From: DAOUAE01 sp034433795
GTDB lineage: Bacteria > Chloroflexota > UBA6077 > FW602-bin22 > DAOUAE01
Reading direction: 5' to 3'
Assembly (NCBI GenBank): GCA_034433795.1
Contig: DAOUAE010000065.1
Location: 1-64,000 of the forward strand
Length of the DNA stretch: 64,000 nt
The notes below the pieces were generated by a model. It saw only the letters and a program-made list of their open reading frames with translations, ran no database searches and was not told where the DNA came from. Every line of letters begins with the position of its first letter. The first letter of the stretch is position 1. Below, one piece after another: positions 1 through 6,868 of this stretch. The position numbers and the translations under genes are program-made.

Positions 1-136
1 AGGGGTGGAAGCGGCGCTGCTTCTCTCCCACCTCCGGGTGGTGTGAGGCGGGAGGGCCTGGAAGGGACGGCCGCGGGAGAGCCCTTTCCCCAAACTCACC
101 CACCGTCCGTGTGACAGTGCCTATCTGGTTGCTTCC

Positions 137-166
137 TTGACAGGGGAGTGCGCAAATTGCTAGAAT
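137..166 (+). promoter_or_regulatory. Promoter of the rplU-rpmA-rpmE operon
   Basis: A perfect -35 TTGACA (137-142) lies 18 bp before -10 TAGAAT (161-166). Transcription would start near 173. The leader then contains a GC hairpin, CCGGCC-GTG-GGCCGG, at about 178-192, before the rplU ribosome binding site. I see no gene in bases 1-136. Confidence 0.75.
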
Positions 167-225
167 CCTGAAGGTGTGCCGGCCGTGGGCCGGTGCGACA
201 GGTCGCGAGAGGACGGGACAACGCC

Positions 226-588
226 GTGTACGCTATTGTCGAGACGGGCGGCAAGCAGTACCGTGTCCAGGTCGGTGAGACGCTGCTGGTCGACCGGCTG
301 CCCGCCGAGCCGGGGCAGATGATCGCGCTCGACCGGGTGCTTCTGCTGGCGGCGAACGGAGAAGTGGTGGTCGGGCGCCCCACGGTGCCGGGGGCCCAGG
401 TGATGGCCCGGGTGGTGGCCCATGAGAAGGGCCGCAAAATCATCGTCTTCAAGTACAAGCCCAAGGTGCGCTACCGCCGCAAAAAGGGCTACCGCCACCA
501 GTACACCCGCTTGCGGATCGAGGCGATCACCGGCCCGGTGCCGGTTGAGGCTCCAGCAGAGACCGAGGTGGTGACCCATGGCGCATAA
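226..588 (+). CDS. rplU: 50S ribosomal protein L21
   Basis: Structural protein of the large ribosomal subunit that binds 23S rRNA. The family start VYAIVETGGKQYRV and the basic stretch KYKPKVRYRRKKGYRH are diagnostic, and the length of 120 aa suits L21. The frame is open further upstream, but GTG 226 is chosen because it is preceded by GAGAGGACGGG and opens exactly at the conserved N-terminus. A short acidic tail (about residues 105-120) follows the core. The stop overlaps rpmA by 11 nt, indicating translational coupling in the classic L21-L27 pair. Confidence 0.95.
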   Translation: MYAIVETGGKQYRVQVGETLLVDRLPAEPGQMIALDRVLLLAANGEVVVGRPTVPGAQVMARVVAHEKGRKIIVFKYKPKVRYRRKKGYRHQYTRLRIEAITGPVPVEAPAETEVVTHGA

Positions 589-874
589 GAAGGCCGGTGG
601 TTCGACGCGCAATGGACGTGACTCCCAGGCCAAACGGCTGGGGGTGAAGCGCTTCGACGGTCAGTTTGTCCGGGCCGGGAACATCCTGGTCCGCCAGCGT
701 GGGACGCGCTTCGAGCCGGGGCGCAACGTCGGGATGGGGCGTGATTTCACCCTCTTCGCCCTGATCGATGGCGTGGTGAAGTTCGAGTGGGTGACACGGG
801 ACAAGCGCCGGATCAGTGTCTACCCGCTGACAACGGCGGCGACCGCGCCGGCCCCCGTGGCCACGGCTTCGTGA
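578..874 (+). CDS. rpmA: 50S ribosomal protein L27
   Basis: Large-subunit protein whose N-terminus reaches toward the peptidyl-transferase centre. The start MAHKKAGGSTRNGRDSQ and the motif GNILVRQRGT are the L27 signature. The N-terminus begins directly with the mature-type sequence, so there is no cleavable leader of the Firmicutes type. At 98 aa it is slightly longer than usual because of an Ala/Pro/Thr-rich tail after about residue 85. It overlaps rplU and is cotranscribed with it. Confidence 0.95.
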   Translation: MAHKKAGGSTRNGRDSQAKRLGVKRFDGQFVRAGNILVRQRGTRFEPGRNVGMGRDFTLFALIDGVVKFEWVTRDKRRISVYPLTTAATAPAPVATAS

Positions 875-913
875 GCGCGCGGCAGTCTGGCGCTCAGAGA
901 GACGGGAGCGACG

Positions 914-1189
914 ATGAAGCCCAACATCCATCCGCAGTGGGTCGAGGCCACGGTGGTCTGCGCCTGCGGCAACACCTGGAAGACCCACTCGACCAAGCCT
1001 CTGCTCCGGGTCGAAGTCTGCTCGAAGTGCCACCCGTTCTACACCGGTCAGATGCGGATCGTCGAGCGTGGCGGCCAGGTCGAGCGCTTTATGCGGCGGG
1101 TCCGGGCCTCGGAGGAGAAGCAGCGCGCGGCTGAGCGCGAGGCCGAGGTCCCGGCCGAGGCCACGCCGGGTGGCGGCGCCGAGGGCTGA
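914..1189 (+). CDS. rpmE: 50S ribosomal protein L31, zinc-binding form
   Basis: Large-subunit protein at the intersubunit bridge. It starts MKPNIHPQWVEATVVCACGN and keeps CxC (residues about 16-18) and CSKC (about 37-40), the zinc-ligand set of the C+ form of L31. The motif HPFYTGQ is typical. The 91-aa length includes an unusual charged Glu/Ala-rich extension after about residue 70. It is the last ribosomal gene of the unit and is followed at once by an intrinsic terminator. Confidence 0.93.
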   Translation: MKPNIHPQWVEATVVCACGNTWKTHSTKPLLRVEVCSKCHPFYTGQMRIVERGGQVERFMRRVRASEEKQRAAEREAEVPAEATPGGGAEG

Positions 1190-1195
1190 CCGACA

Positions 1196-1227
1196 GGCCC
1201 GCACAGGCGTGCGGGCCTTTTATTTTT
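1196..1227 (+). terminator. Intrinsic terminator after rpmE
   Basis: A perfect 9-bp stem GGCCCGCAC / GTGCGGGCC (1196-1204, 1209-1217) with loop AGGC is followed by TTTTATTTTT. It closes the L21-L27-L31 unit. Confidence 0.9.
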
Positions 1228-1247
1228 CCCGTCGGGAGGGAAGGGCG

Positions 1248-2174
1248 GTGAACGGGGCAGAACCCCGTCTTTACGGCGGCCAGGCGGTCCTCGAGGGGGT
1301 GATGATGCGGGGGCGCCGCTTTATGGCGGTGGCGGTGCGGGCTCCCTCGGGGGAGATCGTGGTGCGCGGTGAGCCCCTGGCCGGCCGGGCCTACACCGCC
1401 CGTTGGGCCCGCTGGCCGCTGGTCCGGGGGGTGGTCCTGCTCTGGGAACAGCTGGCGCTCGGGACGCGCAGCCTGGTCTTCTCAGCCAATGTGGCCCTGG
1501 CTGAGAGCGCCGACGCCGCCCGGCAGGTCGACCTGCCCGCCCGGGCGCTCTGGGGGACGATACTGGTGGCCCTGGCCGGGGCCACGGCCCTCTTCTTCGT
1601 CGTCCCGGTCCTGGCCATGGCCTATCTCGACCGCTTCCTCGGCTCGGCGGTCCTCTCAAACCTGGTCGAAAAAGGCCTCCGGCTGGGGCTGGTTCTGGGG
1701 TACATCGGTGGCATCGGCCTTGTGCCCGATATCCGTCGGGTCTTCCAGTACCACGGGGCCGAACACAAGACGATCAACGCCTACGAGGCGGGGGCCCCGC
1801 TTACGGTGGCGAGCGTCCGCGCCTTCCCGCTCGAGCACCCACGCTGTGGCACGACCTTCCTGCTGCTCGTCGTCCTGGTTTCGTTTCTCCTCTTCACCCT
1901 CCTCGGCCAGCCGCCGCTGGTTGAGCGGATCCTCTCGCGCGTTCTCCTTATTCCGGTGGTGGCCGGCCTGGCCTACGAGTTCATCCGCTGGGCGGCCCGC
2001 CAGTACCACCGGCCACTGGTCCGGACCGTGCTGGCGCCCGGGCTGCTCGTTCAACGACTGACCACGCGCGAGCCCGACGACGCGCAGATCGCGGTGGCGA
2101 TCGCCGCGCTGCGGGCGGTCCTGGCGGCGGAGGAGCCAGAGGCTCTTCGGCGGACCGCGGCCACGGTCTCCTGA
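1248..2174 (+). CDS. DUF1385 family membrane protein (YqhQ-like)
   Basis: Predicted integral membrane protein of 308 aa with unknown reaction. The N-terminal motif YGGQAVLEGVMMRG and the central YHGAEHKTINAYE (His/Glu, probably metal-binding) are the DUF1385 hallmarks. Hydrophobic segments lie near residues 95-120, 140-165 and 200-240. GTG 1248 is chosen because GGGAGGG (1234-1240) precedes it and the DUF1385 core begins right there; the frame is open back to 1068 but only inside rpmE. In many Gram-positive genomes this gene sits between rpmE and prfA; here prfA is missing and a tRNA follows. Confidence 0.85.
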   Translation: MNGAEPRLYGGQAVLEGVMMRGRRFMAVAVRAPSGEIVVRGEPLAGRAYTARWARWPLVRGVVLLWEQLALGTRSLVFSANVALAESADAARQVDLPARALWGTILVALAGATALFFVVPVLAMAYLDRFLGSAVLSNLVEKGLRLGLVLGYIGGIGLVPDIRRVFQYHGAEHKTINAYEAGAPLTVASVRAFPLEHPRCGTTFLLLVVLVSFLLFTLLGQPPLVERILSRVLLIPVVAGLAYEFIRWAARQYHRPLVRTVLAPGLLVQRLTTREPDDAQIAVAIAALRAVLAAEEPEALRRTAATVS

Positions 2175-2220
2175 GGCGGTTGCAACCGCGCCCGGTCTCT
2201 GCTACAATCTAATACGGCGT

Positions 2221-2292
2221 GGGCCTGTAGCTCAGAGGGAGAGCACAACGCTGGCAGTGTTGGGGTCAGGGGTTCGAGTCCCCTCAGGTCCA
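2221..2292 (+). tRNA. tRNA-Ala (anticodon GGC)
   Basis: A full cloverleaf of 72 nt: acceptor GGGCCTG/CAGGTCC, D arm GCTC/GAGC, anticodon arm CAACG-CTGGCAG-TGTTG with anticodon GGC (reads GCC), T arm AGGGG-TTCGAGT-CCCCT, discriminator A. The 3' CCA is not encoded. Confidence 0.92.
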
Positions 2293-2296
2293 CCCC

Positions 2297-2333
2297 GCGG
2301 CCGGGAAGAGATTCCCGGCCGCTTCTTTCTTTT
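2297..2333 (+). terminator. Intrinsic terminator after tRNA-Ala
   Basis: An 11-bp perfect stem GCGGCCGGGAA / TTCCCGGCCGC with loop GAGA is followed by TTCTTTCTTTT. Confidence 0.88.
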
Positions 2334-2345
2334 GACGATTCCCCC

Positions 2346-2374
2346 TTGCTTTTGCCCCGCCCCCGGCGTATACT
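2346..2374 (+). promoter_or_regulatory. Promoter of the MarR-ABC exporter operon
   Basis: The -35 TTGCTT (2346-2351) and -10 TATACT (2369-2374) are separated by 17 bp. Transcription would start near 2381, about 45 nt before the MarR ATG. No obvious palindromic operator is visible downstream. Confidence 0.65.
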
Positions 2375-2427
2375 TCTGACGAACTCAATTATTTGGCCAG
2401 AGCGAACTATCTGTGGGGGCGCCGACG

Positions 2428-2931
2428 ATGACTCTTCCGGCTGAGACCGACGACCACGAGCGGCTGCGCGAGCAGGTGGCCGAGGACTTCCGGCGGGTCA
2501 ACCGGCTCGTTCGGGCCGGGCCGGCCGATGAGTGGGCCTCGCTCAACCTGACCATGGCCCAGGTCAAGGCCCTCTTTATCCTGGCCGCGCACGAGCCCTG
2601 CCGGATGGGGCAGCTGGCCCAGTGCCTCTCGGTCTCGCTGCCCTCGGCGACCGGCACCGTTGATCGGCTGGTCCAGGCCGGCCTGGTGGAGCGGCTGGCC
2701 GATCCCGACGACCGGCGGCTGGTGCTGGTCCGGCTGACCGAGGCCGGGCGGACGCTGGTCGAGCAGCTGCGCGAGGGGCGACGGGCGCGCCTGATGGCGG
2801 GGCTGCAGCGGCTCAGCCCGGCGGACCTGGCCGCCCTGGCCCAGGGGCTGCGGGCGCTGGCGGTGGCGCTGGCCGAGCTGGAGAACGGTGAACCGCGAGG
2901 CGCGGCGCTCGCGGCGGAGTCCGAGCGATGA
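2428..2931 (+). CDS. MarR family transcriptional regulator
   Basis: Predicted ligand-responsive repressor of 167 aa. The winged helix-turn-helix is readable: MGQLAQCLSVSLPSATGTVDR is the recognition region (about residues 60-80), followed by the wing DPDDRRLVLVRLTEAGR. Family members bind operators as dimers and often control drug exporters. ATG 2428 has GGGGG eight bases upstream and is preferred to GTG 2413. The stop overlaps the next ATG (ATGA), so it is the first gene of an operon with two ABC exporter genes and probably autoregulates it. The inducer is unknown. Confidence 0.88.
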   Translation: MTLPAETDDHERLREQVAEDFRRVNRLVRAGPADEWASLNLTMAQVKALFILAAHEPCRMGQLAQCLSVSLPSATGTVDRLVQAGLVERLADPDDRRLVLVRLTEAGRTLVEQLREGRRARLMAGLQRLSPADLAALAQGLRALAVALAELENGEPRGAALAAESER

Positions 2932-4790
2932 GGGTCCTCTGGCGCCTGCTCCAGTTCGTCAAACCCTACTGGTGGGCGACTGCTCTCTCGCTGGGCCTGA
3001 TCTTCGCCCTCTCCAGCCTGCGGCTGGGGCCAGCCTGGTTTCTGCGGCGGATCATCGACGAGGCGATCCCGGCCGCCGATCACGCGCTTCTTCTCTGGGC
3101 GCTGGCCGGACTGGTCGGGTCGGCAGCGCTGGCCAACGGCCTCGCGGCGCTGCAGGGGTATCTGGAGCAGTGGGTCGGCCAGCGGGTGGTCTTCGACCTG
3201 CGGAACGTCCTCTACCGGCACCTGCAATCGCAGTCGATGAGCTTCTACGATGCCAACCAGACCGGCCAGCTCATGTCGCGGGTCACCAACGATGTAAGCC
3301 AGGTCCAGTTCTTTCTGACCCAGGGGATCACCCGCCTGATCAACACGGTGGTCACCCTGGCGCTCTCCATCAGCGTGCTCTTCGCCCTGGATGTGACGCT
3401 GAGCCTGGTGGCCCTGAGCGTTGTGCCACTTATCTGGTGGCTCCAGCGTCACCTCAGCCAGGTGGCGCCGCTCTTCCGGGCGGTCCAGCAGCGCATGGCT
3501 GATCTCAACGTGGTCATTCAGGAGAACGTCGCCGGCATCAAACTCATCCAGGCCTACGGCCGGGAGCCGTACGAGGCCCGGCGCTTCGAAGAGGTGAATC
3601 GCGATATCCGCCTGAAGCGTTTGGAGATCGGCCGGCTCCTGGGGTTCATCATGCCGGGTCAGGAGTTCGCCACCAACATCTCGCTAACGCTCATTCTGAT
3701 CGTGGGGGCGCTGCGGGTGATGCGCGGCGACCTCTCGCTGGGCACGCTGGTGGCCTTTCAGAGTTATGCCATGATGATGTGGATGCCGGTCCGCTGGATC
3801 GGCATGGTCACCCAGATGGCCCAGCAGGCGATGGCCGCCGGCGAGCGCATCTTCGAGATCCTCGACACCCCGCTGGAGGTCCAGGAAAAGCCTGACGCTA
3901 TCGTTCTGCCGCCGCTGCGGGGCGAGATCGTCTTCGAGAACGTCTCGTTCGCCTACCGCAAAGAGCGACCGCTCTTGCGCAATATCAGTTTCACGGTTCG
4001 ACCGGGTGAGACCGTGGCTCTGGTCGGGCCGAGCGGGTCGGGCAAAAGCACGATCGTCAACCTGATTCCGCGCTTCTACGATGTCACCGAGGGGCGGGTG
4101 CTGATCGACGGTTACGACGTGCGCGAGGTCTCGCTGGCCTCACTGCGCTCGCAGATCGGGATGGTGCTCCAGGAGACGTTTCTGTTCAACACGACGGTGA
4201 AAGAGAATATCCGCTACGGTCGGGCGGAGGCCACGGACGAGGAGGTCATCGAGGCGGCCAAGGCCGCCTGCGCGCACGAGTTCATTATGCAACTGCCCCA
4301 GGGCTACGATACGGTCATCGGCGAGCGTGGCGTCCGCCTCTCGGGCGGCCAGCGCCAGCGGATCGCCATCGCCCGCGCGCTCCTCGTCAACCCCCGTATC
4401 CTCATTCTGGACGAGGCCACGTCCTCGGTTGACACCCGTACCGATTATCTCATTCAGCAGGCGCTGGACCGGTTGATGCGCGGTCGCACGACCGTGGTCA
4501 TCGCCCACCGCCTCTCGACGGTCCAGCGGGCCGACCAGATCCTGGTCCTGCAGGACGGGCAGATCGTCGCCCGTGGCACGCATCAGGAGCTGCTGCGGAC
4601 CTGCCCGCTCTACCAGTACCTCTACGAGGTCCAGTTCCGGCTCCAGCGCGATGGCGCCGTGTCCGAAGAGCGGTCGCCGACCCCGGTCACCCCCAACGGG
4701 CGGCCGGGGACCGACGGGGTCGGGGGGGCCGCGTGGACCGTGGCCCATGCGGCCGGTCGTCTGGTCGAGCGGACGCGACCGGAGGGCTAG
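2928..4790 (+). CDS. ABC exporter half-transporter A (permease-ATPase)
   Basis: Membrane-fused ATPase half of a multidrug or lipid type exporter, 620 aa. The N-terminal six-helix domain (about residues 10-310) is followed by the nucleotide-binding domain with Walker A GPSGSGKST (about residue 367), signature LSGGQ (about 470), Walker B ILILDEATSSVD with the catalytic Glu, and H-loop AHRLS. It starts inside the MarR stop and ends directly before the second half-transporter, so the pair probably forms a heterodimer. A Gly/Pro-rich tail after about 575 is not part of the ABC fold. The substrate is unknown. Confidence 0.92.
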   Translation: MRVLWRLLQFVKPYWWATALSLGLIFALSSLRLGPAWFLRRIIDEAIPAADHALLLWALAGLVGSAALANGLAALQGYLEQWVGQRVVFDLRNVLYRHLQSQSMSFYDANQTGQLMSRVTNDVSQVQFFLTQGITRLINTVVTLALSISVLFALDVTLSLVALSVVPLIWWLQRHLSQVAPLFRAVQQRMADLNVVIQENVAGIKLIQAYGREPYEARRFEEVNRDIRLKRLEIGRLLGFIMPGQEFATNISLTLILIVGALRVMRGDLSLGTLVAFQSYAMMMWMPVRWIGMVTQMAQQAMAAGERIFEILDTPLEVQEKPDAIVLPPLRGEIVFENVSFAYRKERPLLRNISFTVRPGETVALVGPSGSGKSTIVNLIPRFYDVTEGRVLIDGYDVREVSLASLRSQIGMVLQETFLFNTTVKENIRYGRAEATDEEVIEAAKAACAHEFIMQLPQGYDTVIGERGVRLSGGQRQRIAIARALLVNPRILILDEATSSVDTRTDYLIQQALDRLMRGRTTVVIAHRLSTVQRADQILVLQDGQIVARGTHQELLRTCPLYQYLYEVQFRLQRDGAVSEERSPTPVTPNGRPGTDGVGGAAWTVAHAAGRLVERTRPEG

Positions 4791-6614
4791 ATGCGCGGCG
4801 GCATGGGACTGGGAGCGATGGCCCGGGGGGGCGGTCCAGGCCTCTGGGCTCAGGCGAAGCCGACACTCCAGTCGAGCCCCTGGGTGGTCCTGCGGCGGCT
4901 CGGAGGGGTGATCGCCGAATACCGCCGGGCTCTCTTGTTCTCGTTCGTTCTCATGCTGCTGGCCGCCGGGCTGCAGATGATCCCGCCGGTGGCCACGCGC
5001 TACGTTGTCGACGTGCTCATCCCGGCGGGCACCCCCAGCCAGGTCCTGCTGGTCGGCCTGGCTCTCCTGGGGCTCTACGCCCTGCGCTTCGGCCTCCTCT
5101 ACTGGAACCGCTACACCATCGCGCTGGTCTCTCAGCAACTGGTCTACAGCATGGCCCAGCGCCTCTTTGAGCATGTGCAGCGCCTCTCTCTGCGCTTCTA
5201 CGAGCGCCAGGGGACCGGCGATATCATCTCCCGCGCCACCAGCGACGTCGGTGTGCTGCAGCAGGCCCTGACCGGCCAGGTGGTGGGCACGTTTGTCAGT
5301 CTCCTGACGATGCTGGCCTACGCCGGCATCATGCTCTGGCTGCACTGGCAGCTGGCTCTCCTCGTCTTCTCGACCGTGCCGCTGCTTCTGCTGGCCAGTT
5401 ACCTCTCGGCCGAAGCCCTGCGGGCCCGTTACAGCCGGGTCCAGGAGAAGATCTCGGGCGTCAACGCTGTCCTGGCCGAAAACATCACCGGGGTGCGGGT
5501 CAGCAAGGCCTTCGCGCGCGAGACCGAGCAGCTACAGCGGTTCCAGGCCCGCAACCGCGAGAGTCTGGAGGCCAACCTGAGCACGGCCACCGTCCAGTCG
5601 GTCTCGGCGCCGCTTATCCAGATGATCAGCACGCTGGGGACGGTGCTGGTGCTCTTCTTCGGCGCCCGCTGGGTGGCCGAGGGGAGGGTTTCGCTCGGGA
5701 CGCTGGTGGCTTTCGTGACCTACCTGACGGCCTTCTACGGGCCGCTGGAGGAGCTCATCCGCCTGAACGCCACGATCCAGCAGGCCCTGGCGGCCGCCGA
5801 ACGGATCTTCCAGTTCCTCGACGAACAGCCGGAGATCGTCGAGAAGCCTGGGGCCATCGATCTGCCGACCGTGCGCGGCGAGGTCCGCTTTGAAGGCGTC
5901 TGGTTCAGTTACGAGCCGGGCAAGCCGGTCCTGCAGGACATCAACATCGTCGCCCCGCCCGGCGCGGTCATCGCCCTGGTTGGCCACACCGGCTCGGGCA
6001 AGACCAGTCTGGTGAATCTTATTCCCCGCTTCTACGACCCGGAGCGGGGGCGCATCACCCTCGACGGCTACGACCTGCGCGACCTCACCCTGCGCTCGCT
6101 CCGCTCCCACATCGCGGTCGTGCTGCAGGAGACCTTCCTCTTCGCCGGCACCGTCCGCGAGAATATCGCCTACGGACGGCTGGAGGCGACCTTCGCAGAG
6201 ATCGTCGAGGCAGCCAAGCAGGCCCACGCCCACGAGTTCATCGTGCAGCTGCCCCAGGGCTACGACACCTATGTCGGCGAGGGCGGCGTGCTCCTCTCGC
6301 GCGGCCAGCGTCAGCGGATCGCCCTGGCCCGGGCCATCCTCCGCGATCCACGCATCCTGATCCTGGACGAGGCCACCTCGGACGTGGATACCGAGACCGA
6401 GGTGCTCATCCAGCAGGCGCTGGAACGGGTGATCCGTGGCCGCACGGTCTTCATCATCGCCCACCGTCTCTCGACGGTGCGCAACGCCGACGAGATCATC
6501 GTCCTGGACCACGGACGGATCGTCGAGCGCGGACGCCACGAGGAGCTCCTGGCGCGGGGTGGCGTCTACCGGCAGCTGTACGACCTCCAGTTCGCCACGA
6601 CCGGCGTGGCCTGA
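4791..6614 (+). CDS. ABC exporter half-transporter B with altered signature motif
   Basis: Second half-transporter, 607 aa, starting one base after the stop of half A with GGAGGG just upstream. The six-helix domain covers about residues 40-340. The ATPase domain has Walker A GHTGSGKTS (about 397), Walker B ILILDEATSDVD with Glu present, and H-loop AHRLS. The signature reads LSRGQ instead of LSGGQ (about residue 501). In heterodimeric exporters one of the two ATP sites is commonly degenerate; here the change sits in the signature that would complete half A's Walker site. The substrate is unknown. Confidence 0.92.
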   Translation: MRGGMGLGAMARGGGPGLWAQAKPTLQSSPWVVLRRLGGVIAEYRRALLFSFVLMLLAAGLQMIPPVATRYVVDVLIPAGTPSQVLLVGLALLGLYALRFGLLYWNRYTIALVSQQLVYSMAQRLFEHVQRLSLRFYERQGTGDIISRATSDVGVLQQALTGQVVGTFVSLLTMLAYAGIMLWLHWQLALLVFSTVPLLLLASYLSAEALRARYSRVQEKISGVNAVLAENITGVRVSKAFARETEQLQRFQARNRESLEANLSTATVQSVSAPLIQMISTLGTVLVLFFGARWVAEGRVSLGTLVAFVTYLTAFYGPLEELIRLNATIQQALAAAERIFQFLDEQPEIVEKPGAIDLPTVRGEVRFEGVWFSYEPGKPVLQDINIVAPPGAVIALVGHTGSGKTSLVNLIPRFYDPERGRITLDGYDLRDLTLRSLRSHIAVVLQETFLFAGTVRENIAYGRLEATFAEIVEAAKQAHAHEFIVQLPQGYDTYVGEGGVLLSRGQRQRIALARAILRDPRILILDEATSDVDTETEVLIQQALERVIRGRTVFIIAHRLSTVRNADEIIVLDHGRIVERGRHEELLARGGVYRQLYDLQFATTGVA

Positions 6615-6779
6615 GCCCGCCCGGCCCTCCGCTGGGCCTCAGCGCGTCTCCCGCCTGCTGGCCTGCCCTCAGCCTGACCGGCGGGGGAATGGCCGGCCCG
6701 CGATGCACCGGCGTGGTCTTCTCGTCCCCTCTTCCCGGCGGCGTCAGGGCCGGTGGCGGCCACGAAATCCCACGGCCCC

Positions 6780-6811
6780 TTGACCTGCCAGCGCGCGGGA
6801 AGGTGTACACT
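6780..6811 (+). promoter_or_regulatory. MerR-type promoter with long spacer and dyad operator
   Basis: The -35 TTGACC (6780-6785) and the -10 TACACT (6806-6811) are 20 bp apart, longer than the 17-18 bp of other promoters here. Between them lies an interrupted dyad ACCTGCC (6783-6789) ... GGAAGGT (6798-6804). This is the layout of CueR/MerR-controlled promoters, where the regulator untwists an overlong spacer. A MerR gene lies at the end of the same unit, so I infer metal-induced autoregulated expression. Confidence 0.75.
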
Positions 6812-6868
6812 CTGTCCAGATGGCTGGCGCGAGCGTGGGGCCAGCGCGACCCGTATGGGGGTGAGCGC

